Below, in pieces: positions 56,385 through 64,000 of a stretch of 64,000 nucleotides of DNA (the stretch's first letter is position 1; each line of letters begins with the position of its first letter). The DNA lies in assembly GCA_030583905.1 (NCBI GenBank), contig CP129481.1, positions 3,254,136 through 3,318,135 of the forward strand. The letters are read 5' to 3'. A program made the translations under genes and the position numbers. Origin of the DNA: Anaerolineales bacterium. Lineage in GTDB: Bacteria; Chloroflexota; Anaerolineae; Anaerolineales; Villigracilaceae. The notes under the pieces were generated by a model. That model was not told the DNA's origin, did not search any database, and saw nothing but the letters and a program-made list of their open reading frames with translations.

Positions 56385-58529
56385 ATGAACAAAAAACTTG
56401 CCTTCGGAATTTTGTCCATTCTGCTCGTCGCCGCCCTCGCATGGACGCTGCGGATGCGAGCCGTCTCCATGCTGCCGATTGACTTTGACGAAGACGACTA
56501 CATGCGCGCGGGACAGGAATACGCGCATCTGATCCGGACTTCGGACTGGTCCGGTTTTCTCGAAACGAATTACCGCCCCGAACATCCCCCGCTGGCAAAG
56601 ATCACCTACGGAATTCTCTTCTCGTTTTATCCAGAAGCCCCTCTCGTCCCGGATATCTCGATCACGGATGCGCCCGCCTCCTCCCTGCCCGACGACCTGT
56701 TACAGGCAGGACGCACCCAATCCGCCGTCTTTGGCACGCTGACCACCATCCTGCTCGCCATTGTCAACCCGCTGGGCGGATTATTGCTCGCCGTCCACAC
56801 GTTCACCATCAAGTACACCAGCCAGGTCATGCTGGATGCGCTTTCCGCGTTCCTGAGCCTGAGCGCGATCCTGGCGTACGCGCACTTCAGGAAGAAAAAT
56901 CAAAACGGCTGGTTCATCGCTTCGGCAATCCTGCTCGGTCTCGCCGCGGACTCAAAGTACCTGCACGGCACGGTCGGTCTCGCCATCGTCGCGGACTGGC
57001 TGATCGTCAATAAAGAATCCGTCTCTTTCAAAAAACTAAAAACGTTTCTGCCCATCCTTGGCTGGGGCGTGTTGTCGCTGCTGGTGTTCTTCGCTTTCAA
57101 TCCCTATCTCTGGGCTGACCCCATCGGGCGCTTGCAGGAATCCTTCAACGCAGTGACCGTCACCACCACCAACGCGAACGTGGAAAGCGCAGGCTATCCG
57201 CTCTGGCAGCAACTCAACTGGCTGACCATGTCCGTGCCGTGGCATAACAATCCGCGTGTGTTCGTCGTCATGCTGGATGCGCTCATCGCGTTCCTTGCAA
57301 TCATCGGCTTCAAACGCATGTGGGAACGTCACCGCATTTTCGCGCTCTGGCTGGCAATCGATATGTTCATCCTTCTCGTTTGGCGCACGAAATGGCCCCA
57401 ATACCTGCTGATCATCACCGCGCCGTTGTGCCTCTCCGCCGCGGAAGGGATCATCCTGATCTGGAAACAAACGCTCGAAGCGTGGAGAAATCGTCAGAAA
57501 ACAAGGGCAGTTTACAGGAAGACAGAGACGCGTCGCGCCATCCCGTGGCTGGTTCCCGGACTTATCGCCTTCCTCCTGCTGACGATCTTCCCGCTCATCT
57601 TCCAGTTCGGCGTTTCGATGACGGATTTCAACTCATCCTCCATCCGCGATGGATTCAGCGGCGGAATCGGGCGCGCGATATGGGAAGGCATCACGGGGCA
57701 GACCGAAACATCTCAACTGGAAGTGGATGGCGGACGTTCCAATCGAGTGCGCTACACGGGCTTGGGAAGTTACCCGGCTGTGTTCAACTTCATCACAGCG
57801 GGACGCGGCGATGGAAGTAATATCCTGTTCTTCAACGTGATGTGGACGATCCTTTCTGTGGCATTGCAGGGCGGGCTGGGACTCGCCGGTGCAATGTTGT
57901 TGTGGCAGAAAGGCGTACGGCTGGCGAAATTCTGGCAGGCGCTGTTCATCCTGCCGTGGGCGATCCCCGAAATGATCGGCGCGATCATGTGGCTTAACGT
58001 CGTGCAAAGGGAATGGGGCTGGCTGTATCTCGCCGCCCAAAAATACGGCGCGGATTCCATCTTCGGTGCGCTGGTCAACGGACTTGAGACCAGTGCCAGC
58101 GCATGGCTGCTTATCTTCCTTATTCCCGCCGTCTGGTACGGTTTCCCGTTCATGATGCTGGCTTCGAGCGTGGGGCTCAAGATGATACCAAAAGATGTGT
58201 ACGATGCCTCCGCCATGGACGGCGCAAACCCATTGCAGACCTTCCGCTTCATCACCTTGCCGTTGTTGATGCCGCTGCTTCTGCCCGCCATCATCGTACG
58301 TGGCATCTTCGCGTTCAACCAGTTCTATCTCTTTCAGGCGTTTTACTATCCTGATGCAACACTCGCCACACTCTCCTATAACATCTTCAACCCATCGGGC
58401 GGATTTGGCGCCAGCGGACAGTTCGGCGCATCTGCGGTCATCAATATCATCACGGTGCTGATCCTGGTCGTGTTCGTCGCCGTTTTCAACCGCTGGAGCA
58501 AGGCAGGCGAAGGAGTGGAGTATGCGTAA
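56385..58529 (+). CDS. Fusion of GT-C glycosyltransferase (PMT-like) with MalF-type ABC permease
   Basis: A 714-residue membrane protein. Residues 1 to about 365 are PMT-like: first span, DFDEDDYMRAGQ (35-38 acidic loop), YRPEHPPLAKITYG (66-70) and VWRTKWPQYLLIITA near the end of that part. A basic linker (about 370-392) leads into RRAIPWLVPGLIAFLLLTIF, the first span of a MalF-like permease, whose EAA loop is DASAMDGANPLQTFRFITLP (about 607-626). The frame is uninterrupted. No binding protein or ATPase gene is in the window. The start codon follows a T-tract and lacks a ribosome-binding site. The two halves joined in one chain are unusual. Confidence 0.8.
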   Translation: MNKKLAFGILSILLVAALAWTLRMRAVSMLPIDFDEDDYMRAGQEYAHLIRTSDWSGFLETNYRPEHPPLAKITYGILFSFYPEAPLVPDISITDAPASSLPDDLLQAGRTQSAVFGTLTTILLAIVNPLGGLLLAVHTFTIKYTSQVMLDALSAFLSLSAILAYAHFRKKNQNGWFIASAILLGLAADSKYLHGTVGLAIVADWLIVNKESVSFKKLKTFLPILGWGVLSLLVFFAFNPYLWADPIGRLQESFNAVTVTTTNANVESAGYPLWQQLNWLTMSVPWHNNPRVFVVMLDALIAFLAIIGFKRMWERHRIFALWLAIDMFILLVWRTKWPQYLLIITAPLCLSAAEGIILIWKQTLEAWRNRQKTRAVYRKTETRRAIPWLVPGLIAFLLLTIFPLIFQFGVSMTDFNSSSIRDGFSGGIGRAIWEGITGQTETSQLEVDGGRSNRVRYTGLGSYPAVFNFITAGRGDGSNILFFNVMWTILSVALQGGLGLAGAMLLWQKGVRLAKFWQALFILPWAIPEMIGAIMWLNVVQREWGWLYLAAQKYGADSIFGALVNGLETSASAWLLIFLIPAVWYGFPFMMLASSVGLKMIPKDVYDASAMDGANPLQTFRFITLPLLMPLLLPAIIVRGIFAFNQFYLFQAFYYPDATLATLSYNIFNPSGGFGASGQFGASAVINIITVLILVVFVAVFNRWSKAGEGVEYA

Positions 58530-59376
58530 CATTTCAGTCTTGAGACAGGCATTCACCCAACTGGCGCTGACGGTGATTGGATTCTTCGTCATCCTGCCGA
58601 TCTGGGGCATGATCCGCCTCGCCTTCGACGGCTCCCTGCGCGGACGCCCGACCGAATTCCTGCTCCTGCCGAAGGAATGGTCGTTCACGGCGTTCCTGCA
58701 AGTGCTGGATAAACCTTATCAATCTGTAAATTTCTCCACACTGCTTACCAACAGCATAATCGTCTCCCTCGGCGCAGCGCTCATCGCTGTCCTTCTGGGT
58801 GTGAGTCTCGCCTACGCGTTCGCGCGCTTTCGCTTTCCCAGCCGCCAGCAGGGATTGTTCGCCATCCTGCTGACGGCTTTCCTGCCGCCCGTCGCCTTCA
58901 TGACGCCGCTCTACATTCTGCTCAGCATGTTGCAGATCCGCACCACACTGTTCGCGCTGGTCATCGTCTATGCCGCGTTTGCCATGCCGTTCTGCATTTG
59001 GAACATGCGCGCCGCCTTCCAAGCCATCCCAAAGGAAGTGGAAGAAGCCGCCTTCCTCGACGGCGCGGGAGATTTGGGCACGTTCGTCAACATCACCCTG
59101 CCGCTCGCACTGCCATCCATTGCCGTGGCGGCGTTGATCGCCTTCCTGATGGCATATTCCGAATTCGCTCTCGGCTGGCTCTTCGTCGATAAAGCGGATA
59201 ATGTCACACTTGCCATGTCCATTTACGCCATCATCCAATCGCAATATTCGGGCGGCGCGCAGCCGTGGAGCTACCTCGGCTCGCTCGCCATCATCATGTC
59301 CATCCCCGTCGTGGTCATCTTCCTTATCTTACAGCGCACCCTGCTCGAGCGCATGATGTTCGGATCGGTCGAATGA
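58522..59376 (+). CDS. MalG-type ABC sugar transporter permease
   Basis: A 284-residue protein with six spans. The EAA loop, EEAAFLDGAGDLGTFVNITL, binds the transporter ATPase, and FILPIWGMIRLAFDGSLRG is the usual start of MalG-like permeases. It overlaps the fusion gene by 8 bases and is its obvious partner: MalF and MalG-type halves form the channel. The transported solute is unknown and the ATPase must be encoded elsewhere. Confidence 0.9.
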   Translation: MRNISVLRQAFTQLALTVIGFFVILPIWGMIRLAFDGSLRGRPTEFLLLPKEWSFTAFLQVLDKPYQSVNFSTLLTNSIIVSLGAALIAVLLGVSLAYAFARFRFPSRQQGLFAILLTAFLPPVAFMTPLYILLSMLQIRTTLFALVIVYAAFAMPFCIWNMRAAFQAIPKEVEEAAFLDGAGDLGTFVNITLPLALPSIAVAALIAFLMAYSEFALGWLFVDKADNVTLAMSIYAIIQSQYSGGAQPWSYLGSLAIIMSIPVVVIFLILQRTLLERMMFGSVE

Positions 59377-60224
59377 ACGTCGGAGAACTCATCAAAGCCT
59401 TTTTGGAAGAATATCAAAGCGAAACGCCTGAACTGGATGTGCAACTCCTGCTCGCGCATGTGACAGGACAGACGCGCACATGGCTGTTCGCACACCTCGA
59501 TGCGCCTCTGACGCCATCCCAGCTTGATTCAGCACAGGAAGCCTTCGCCCAACTCCAGGCAGGGACTCCGCTGCCGTACATCCTCGGTCGCTGGGAATTC
59601 TATGGTCTCGACCTCGACATCACCCCGGATGTATTGATCCCGAGACCGGAAACAGAACTACTGGTGGAAAAAGCCATTAAATGGCTGTCAACTTCCCCCG
59701 AAAGAAGAACCGTCGCCGACATCGGCACAGGCTCCGGCGCGATCGCCATCGCGATTGCCATGCACGTCCCCGGCGTGCGCATCCTTGCCACCGATATTTC
59801 CTATAACGCGCTCAAAGTCGCCAGACACAACGCAGAAAAATTCCACGTCCACCACCGCATTGACTTCCTGCAATGTGACCTGCTCCCGCAGCACATTGAC
59901 CCGCTCCCCACCGAGAGCCACTTCGACCTGATCTGCGCCAACCTGCCCTATATCCCAACCGAAACCCTACACGGGCTTCCCATCTATGAACAGGAACCGA
60001 CGCTGGCTCTCGATGGCGGCGCGGACGGTCTCAATGTGGTCCGCCGCCTGCTCCAACTCGCCCCCGACTGGCTTGCGCCGAACGGCATGATGCTTCTTGA
60101 GATCGAAGCCACGCAGGGCACAAAAGCCCTCAGCCTCGCCTATGACTCGTTCGAGGAAGTCAGGCTCCAACTTCATCAAGATCTCGCCGGTCATAATCGC
60201 ATCCTGGAGATCGTCCTGCCATGA
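59373..60224 (+). CDS. prmC: Release factor glutamine methyltransferase
   Basis: A 283-residue protein. GRWEFYGLDLDITPDVLIPR and RPETELLVEKA precede the S-adenosylmethionine site (VADIGTGSGAIAIAIAMHVP); the substrate motif reads CANLPYIPTE (NLPY in place of the usual NPPY). It methylates the Gln of the GGQ loop in release factors, here RF1 upstream. Its ATG overlaps the malG-type TGA by 4 bases; a longer upstream frame lies in the permease gene and is not used. Confidence 0.92.
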   Translation: MNVGELIKAFLEEYQSETPELDVQLLLAHVTGQTRTWLFAHLDAPLTPSQLDSAQEAFAQLQAGTPLPYILGRWEFYGLDLDITPDVLIPRPETELLVEKAIKWLSTSPERRTVADIGTGSGAIAIAIAMHVPGVRILATDISYNALKVARHNAEKFHVHHRIDFLQCDLLPQHIDPLPTESHFDLICANLPYIPTETLHGLPIYEQEPTLALDGGADGLNVVRRLLQLAPDWLAPNGMMLLEIEATQGTKALSLAYDSFEEVRLQLHQDLAGHNRILEIVLP

Positions 60225-60829
60225 AGACGCGAATTCTCCCAGCCAGCCAGATCCAAGCCGCGCTTGAAATCCTGCAAACCGGCGGAATCGTCGCCTTCCC
60301 CACCGACACCGTTTACGGCGTCGGCGCGCTCGCCTTCGACAACGCCGCCATCGAAAGCATCTACACAGCAAAGGACCGCCCTGTCGAAAAAGCGATTCCC
60401 GTTTTGATCGGAGATTTGAGCGACCTCGAGAAAGTCGCGAATAACATCCCGGATATGGCTCTCCGTTTTGCCGCCCGCTTCTGGCCCGGACCTTTGACCT
60501 GCATCGTCCCCAAAAAGCAGACTCTCCCTCCAGCCGTCTCTGCCACTTCCACCGTTGCAGTCCGCATCCCCGACCATCCCGATGCGCGCGCCCTGCTGCG
60601 CGCCGCCGGACCGATGGCAGTCACTTCCGCAAATATTTCGGGACAGCCAAGCCCGTCCACTGCGCAGGAGGTCGACGAACAACTCAACGGGCGCATTCCG
60701 CTCATCCTCGATGGCGGCAAAACACCCGGCGGAGTCCCGTCCACACTGGTAGATTGCACAGGTGATGAACCTGTCATCCTGCGTGAAGGTCCGATCTCAT
60801 TGGATGAATTGCGATCTTTGCTGGTTTAA
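60221..60829 (+). CDS. tsaC: Threonylcarbamoyl-AMP synthase (TsaC/Sua5/YrdC)
   Basis: A 202-residue protein. GIVAFPTDTVYGVGALAFDN, IYTAKDRPVEKAIPVLI, FWPGPLTCIVPKK and VTSANISGQPSPSTAQEVDE are family signatures. It makes the activated threonylcarbamate used to form t6A on tRNAs that read ANN codons. TsaD, which transfers that group, is encoded convergently just beyond. It overlaps prmC by 4 bases. Confidence 0.95.
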   Translation: MKTRILPASQIQAALEILQTGGIVAFPTDTVYGVGALAFDNAAIESIYTAKDRPVEKAIPVLIGDLSDLEKVANNIPDMALRFAARFWPGPLTCIVPKKQTLPPAVSATSTVAVRIPDHPDARALLRAAGPMAVTSANISGQPSPSTAQEVDEQLNGRIPLILDGGKTPGGVPSTLVDCTGDEPVILREGPISLDELRSLLV

Positions 60830-60879
60830 ACTCTTATCCCCCGCTTAATTATGTTTCAGGTCACATTTAACTGCCGGAA

Positions 60880-60885
60880 TATAAT
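60880..60885 (+). promoter_or_regulatory. Lone -10 box between tsaC and tsaD
   Basis: TATAAT in an intergenic spot with no gene after it, only the hairpin at 60907-60950. No -35 is visible. It may be chance. Confidence 0.3.
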
Positions 60886-60906
60886 GAAGGTTGCATTCTC
60901 CTGATT

Positions 60907-60950
60907 ACTCCCCATTCGGCTCGGGCAAGCCGCTGGGGAGTGATTTTTTT
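60907..60950 (+). terminator. Terminator of the prmC-tsaC unit
   Basis: ACTCCCCA (60907-60914) pairs with TGGGGAGT (60934-60941), with an inner CGGCT/AGCCG stem, followed by GA and seven T. It ends at the stop codon of the convergent tsaD gene. Confidence 0.85.
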
Positions 60951-61977
60951 AAGACAGAGCCCAGGTCGGCTGGGCATCGATCTCCAGACCGGAGACGTGT
61001 CCCAACGCATAACGATAATAACCCGCCGCCGCGATCATGGCGGCATTATCCGTGCAAAGGGAGAACGGGGGAATACGAACAGGAAACTCATCCTGTGATT
61101 TGAAAGTCTGCCTCAGGGGGCGGTTGGCAGAAACTCCGCCCGCCACAAGGATCTCTTTCGCTCCGAACTCGCGCGCGGCGTTCATCGTTTTTTTGAACAA
61201 TACGTCGATCACCGCCTGCTGGAAGGACGCCGCCAAGTCATGGACGGGAATGCCGTTACTGCGTTTTTTCAGTTCCTGCACTTCGTACAGAACGGAGGTT
61301 TTTACTCCACTGAAGGAAAAGTTCCAGGTCCCATCGAGCCAGGCACGGGGGAAGCTGAAGCGGGCTGGGTCACCCTCCTCCGCCGCTTTTTGGACGGAAG
61401 GTCCGCCCGGGTAGGGTAATTCCAGCAGACGCGCCACTTTGTCGAACGCTTCCCCCGCTGCGTCGTCGAGCGTGGAACCGAGGCGTTGATAGGTCAGGTG
61501 GTCGGTCATCAGGTTCAGCTCGGTATGACCGCCGGAGACGAGCAGAGCCATCAACGGGAATTGCGGCTCAGGCGGGACGGTATCCCCCGCTTCATACACC
61601 CACGCCGAATAGACATGCCCTTCGAGATGATTGACACCGACGAGCGGTTTGTCCAACGCGAGCGCCATGCCCTTCGCCATGTTCATGCCAACGACCAGCG
61701 AGCCCGCCAAGCCGGGTCCCTGTGTGACAGCAATGGCGTCGATATCCTGCATGGTGAGGTGTGCCTTCGCCAGCGCGGACTGTACGACCGGCATGATGCT
61801 CAACACATGCTGGCGCGAAGCGACTTCGGGGAACACCCCGCCGTAACGGGCATGGATATCCATTTGCGAGGCAACAACGGATGAAAGCAGGACGCGTCCA
61901 TTTTCAAGAATGGCGCAGGCGGTCTCATCACAGGAGGTTTCGATGGCAAGGATGCGGGCGGGTTTGAGTTCGGTCAT
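60949..61977 (-). CDS. tsaD: tRNA threonylcarbamoyladenosine transferase TsaD
   Basis: A 342-residue protein. ILAIETSCDETACAILENG is the ATP-binding start, GVNHLEGHVYSAW has the metal-binding His pair, and VSGGHTELNLM and LVAGGVSANRPLRQTF are hallmarks. It attaches the threonylcarbamoyl group to A37 of tRNA. The start is the ATG that overlaps the TGA of the upstream peptidase gene; a GTG 12 bases earlier is possible. Confidence 0.96.
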   Translation of the reverse strand: MTELKPARILAIETSCDETACAILENGRVLLSSVVASQMDIHARYGGVFPEVASRQHVLSIMPVVQSALAKAHLTMQDIDAIAVTQGPGLAGSLVVGMNMAKGMALALDKPLVGVNHLEGHVYSAWVYEAGDTVPPEPQFPLMALLVSGGHTELNLMTDHLTYQRLGSTLDDAAGEAFDKVARLLELPYPGGPSVQKAAEEGDPARFSFPRAWLDGTWNFSFSGVKTSVLYEVQELKKRSNGIPVHDLAASFQQAVIDVLFKKTMNAAREFGAKEILVAGGVSANRPLRQTFKSQDEFPVRIPPFSLCTDNAAMIAAAGYYRYALGHVSGLEIDAQPTWALS

Positions 61978-63194
61978 TCTTTCTTCCACTTCTTCATCTG
62001 CAGGACGAAATCATACGGATAGTCTGCAAGTTTTTCCACCACACCGTCGGGGCGCATCCAGAAGGAATCTTCAATGCGGAATCCCATTCCTTTGCCGGGA
62101 TAGTACAAGCCGGGTTCGATGGTAAAGACCGTTCCCGGTTTCAGGCGGTTATCTTCCGATGATGTATGCCTGCTCCACGGACGTTCGTGGAGGTTCAAGC
62201 CGATGCCATGTCCCAACGAATGGACGTATCCCTCGGTCACAACGCCGTCCGTGTGCATCGGGGTATTGTGCCCGTTCTTGTTAAATGCATCGCAAACAAA
62301 TGTTTGATAATCCTTGAAGGCGGCATTCATATCGATGTTTTCGATCACCTTGTCGTACACGTCCCTGACCTCATCGAACATTTTCTGCGCTTCCGGCGCA
62401 GCATATCCCAAACTCCATGTGCGGGTGAAATCGTAATAATAGCCGCCGCCCGCTTCGGCAGGATAAATGTCAAACACGATCGTTTGTCCCAGCCGCATCA
62501 GATCGGCGGGATTACCCGAGGAGTGCGGCACGCCCGCGTCGCGCCCAATGGCGAAGATGAAACCGGAGGGCAGGTCTGCGCCCATTTCGGTCACCCACAA
62601 GCGGATCTTCGAGTGAACGTCACCGACGGAAAGCGGCGAGCCGTCCTCCTTCAACAGAACTTCATCGTCACGCACATCGCAGGAGGTGAGATACTCGCGG
62701 ACCTTTTCCACAACAGCGACAGTGACCCGGCCGACCTTGCGGATGCGCGTCACTTCGCCATCATCCTTGGATTCCATTGCAAACATAAAGAGCGAATCGT
62801 CCTGGTTTTCGCCGACGATCTCCACTTCGGGAATTTCGGCATAGATCCGCGCAATGATATACAGTGACATCCCCAAATCCGTATGCCCGAAAACGCCGAT
62901 ACGCCCGCCGGTGATGCCGCACTCATTCAACAGTTCCTTGGGACGTTTTGCAAAATCCTCCATTGCGCCTGTGCGCAGCGGCACCACTTTCAATCCGCTT
63001 TTCTCGGCTTCATCGCGTTCCATCGCATTGCAATACAGCACAGGCGCTGCGCCGCGTTTTTTGATCAAAACAGCTTTATTGACGTGTCCGCCGCCGGTCA
63101 AATAATACATGGGCGGATTGTGCTCCGCGTTTCCCAACACAATGATCGCATCCAGATTGCGGGCTTGCATGAGGGCATCAAGGTCTGATTTCAT
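61974..63194 (-). CDS. M24 family metallopeptidase (Xaa-Pro aminopeptidase-like)
   Basis: A 406-residue protein. The pita-bread catalytic domain shows IVFDIYPAEAGGGYYYDFTR (first metal ligands), SLGHGIGLNLHERPW (His) and KPGTVFTIEPGLYYPGKGMG (Glu). The N-terminal ~170 residues form the usual creatinase-like domain. It removes N-terminal residues before proline or a similar bond. Its stop overlaps the tsaD start by 4 bases. A repeat arm lies just upstream of its start. Confidence 0.9.
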   Translation of the reverse strand: MKSDLDALMQARNLDAIIVLGNAEHNPPMYYLTGGGHVNKAVLIKKRGAAPVLYCNAMERDEAEKSGLKVVPLRTGAMEDFAKRPKELLNECGITGGRIGVFGHTDLGMSLYIIARIYAEIPEVEIVGENQDDSLFMFAMESKDDGEVTRIRKVGRVTVAVVEKVREYLTSCDVRDDEVLLKEDGSPLSVGDVHSKIRLWVTEMGADLPSGFIFAIGRDAGVPHSSGNPADLMRLGQTIVFDIYPAEAGGGYYYDFTRTWSLGYAAPEAQKMFDEVRDVYDKVIENIDMNAAFKDYQTFVCDAFNKNGHNTPMHTDGVVTEGYVHSLGHGIGLNLHERPWSRHTSSEDNRLKPGTVFTIEPGLYYPGKGMGFRIEDSFWMRPDGVVEKLADYPYDFVLQMKKWKKE

Positions 63195-63206
63195 TTGGAT
63201 TCCTTT

Positions 63207-63247
63207 TTAACACGAATGGCCCGAATGGGCGAATTTTTCGAATAAAG
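63207..63247. repeat. Left arm of inverted repeat around the GxxExxY gene
   Basis: TTAACACGAATGGCCCGAAT runs to TTTTTCGAATAAAG. Its diverged reverse complement is at 63700-63738. Confidence 0.7.
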
Positions 63248-63252
63248 CATCT

Positions 63253-63702
63253 CTACTTTGAAGGCTTGCGCGGGAGTAATGCGCGCGGTGAAAGTCTCGC
63301 CTTTTTGTCTTTATTGTAAACGACACGGCTGGACTGCACACGTTCCGCGCCAAAGTTTATAACAATCGCCAACTCGAGACCGGTCGCTTTCAAATAGGAT
63401 AATGCCTGTTGTTCGTGGATTTTTGCAATTTCACTCACGGCTTTGTATTCCAGGATAACTCGCCCATCGGCTATATTGTCAAGAATAAACTCGCCAATCG
63501 GTTCATCCTTATATAGAACTTTGATGCGCTTTTGCCGCTCTAAACTCACACCATTTCTGGCAAGTTCACGATTCATGGCTTCTTCATAAATCGCCTCGGG
63601 AAAACCTGGTCCAAGTGCGTTATGGACTTCAAACGCCGACTTCATGATTACGTATGACAACTCTTTTTCAACAATGTAAATTTCCGACATCTCAAAATCC
63701 AT
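63253..63702 (-). CDS. GxxExxY protein (PDDEXK_3 type)
   Basis: A 149-residue protein. ALGPGFPEAIYEEAMNREL holds the GxxExxY motif (33-39). D75 and E85-x-K87 (VILEYKA) match a PD-(D/E)XK nuclease core. GLELAIVINFGAERVQSSRV is the C-terminal family motif. The true role is unknown; the family is often present in many copies per genome. Inverted repeats bound the gene on both sides. The start could also be the ATG at 63690. Confidence 0.85.
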   Translation of the reverse strand: MDFEMSEIYIVEKELSYVIMKSAFEVHNALGPGFPEAIYEEAMNRELARNGVSLERQKRIKVLYKDEPIGEFILDNIADGRVILEYKAVSEIAKIHEQQALSYLKATGLELAIVINFGAERVQSSRVVYNKDKKARLSPRALLPRKPSK

Positions 63703-63738
63703 TCGCCTTATTCGAAAATTTGCGTCATTCGTGTTTAA
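63700..63738. repeat. Right arm of inverted repeat around the GxxExxY gene
   Basis: CATTCGCCTTATTCGAAAAT continues TTGCGTCATTCGTGTTTAA. Read in reverse it matches the arm at 63207-63247. It overlaps the last bases of selA and the first of the GxxExxY gene. Confidence 0.7.
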
Positions 63739-64000
63739 GATACTTTCAGAAGATTTTTTAATCCGACCAGCAACGCACCCTCCTGTTCCGGCAGGACGGT
63801 GCGCGGGTCGAGCAAGATTTTCTCGTTTTCGGTGCGCGCGATGATCGGCGGATTGTTCTTCCGCAACGCGCGTAAAAATTTTTCGGCGGATCGGACACTC
63901 AATTCAAGCAAATAGGTCGGGATGGATTCACCGGGGAGCGATCCGCCCCCCACAGTGGATTCGCCCGCCACGACAATCCCCTCTCCCAACTCCGTGCGCC
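63735..64000 (-). CDS. selA: L-seryl-tRNA(Sec) selenium transferase, C-terminus only
   Basis: The last 88 or so residues, running off the window edge. STVGGGSLPGESIPTYLLEL, then PPIIARTENEKILLDPRTVL are the SelA C-terminal pattern. SelA converts Ser-tRNA(Sec) to selenocysteyl-tRNA with selenophosphate. Its presence suggests the organism makes selenoproteins; selB, selD and the tRNA are not in the window. The stop codon is at 63735-63737, inside the repeat arm. Confidence 0.85.
   Translation of the reverse strand, partial: RTELGEGIVVAGESTVGGGSLPGESIPTYLLELSVRSAEKFLRALRKNNPPIIARTENEKILLDPRTVLPEQEGALLVGLKNLLKVS

Noticed and set aside
59265..59372. Extended N-terminus of prmC
   Set aside because: It lies in another frame of the malG-type gene; the overlap ATG at 59373 gives the normal PrmC length.

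Overview
The window looks like ordinary chromosome of an uncultured or little-studied bacterium, most likely a Chloroflexota of the class Anaerolineae. This is inference from gene style: DUF5667/DUF5666 proteins, DUF3048 lipoproteins, many lipoboxes without outer-membrane genes, GT-C membrane glycosyltransferases, -10 boxes lacking a -35, and many short dispersed palindromic repeats. No rRNA, tRNA, CRISPR array, phage or transposase gene was found. Genes are dense, on both strands, in short operons with 4-base stop/start overlaps. A few AT-richer genes stand out as likely acquired.

Layout. 1-10.3 kb: cold-shock protein (cut by the edge), a membrane methyltransferase, a HerA-like ATPase, an ECF sigma factor overlapping a DUF5667 membrane protein with a poly-Asp tail, a GT-C membrane protein, a DUF5666 lipoprotein with an Asn/Asp tail, a phospholipase-D-like lipoprotein and MurJ. 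10.3-20.2 kb: DUF212 protein, exonuclease VII (xseB, xseA), a HIT protein, two tandem DUF3048 lipoproteins each carrying an SdrD-B-like domain, an unknown membrane protein, AlkD-like repair protein, a PMT-like glycosyltransferase and a truncated globin. 20.2-28.5 kb: thiolase, DinB and 3-hydroxybutyryl-CoA dehydrogenase, then gamma-glutamyltransferase, a four-helix-bundle protein and a GMC oxidoreductase in a repeat-rich stretch. 28.7-33.2 kb: histidine kinase, response regulator and a response regulator/GAF/HD-GYP protein broken by one stop codon. 33-45 kb: DUF72, a glycoside-hydrolase-like lipoprotein, DHFR-like protein, two YdeI proteins, a HEPN-like gene, a palindrome array, an ALDH16-like double aldehyde dehydrogenase, a repeat-flanked PD-(D/E)XK nuclease, DeoC and an MBL-rhodanese protein. 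45-52.6 kb: DinB, oligopeptidase B-like peptidase, Mrr-like nuclease, citrate synthase, malate dehydrogenase, thioredoxin reductase. 52.7-64 kb: UvrC, response regulator, a 49-residue membrane peptide, RF1 (prfA), a glycosyltransferase-MalF fusion with a MalG partner, PrmC (which methylates RF1), TsaC, TsaD, an M24 peptidase, a repeat-flanked GxxExxY protein and the end of selA.

The most unusual items are the GT-C/MalF fusion, an array of nine short palindromes at 21-24-base pitch, single genes bounded by inverted repeats (two encode PD-(D/E)XK nuclease-like proteins), palindromic repeats inserted in frame inside two enzymes, a nonsense codon at the HD-GYP signature, and -10 boxes sitting 6-10 bases from start codons, which suggests leaderless mRNAs.
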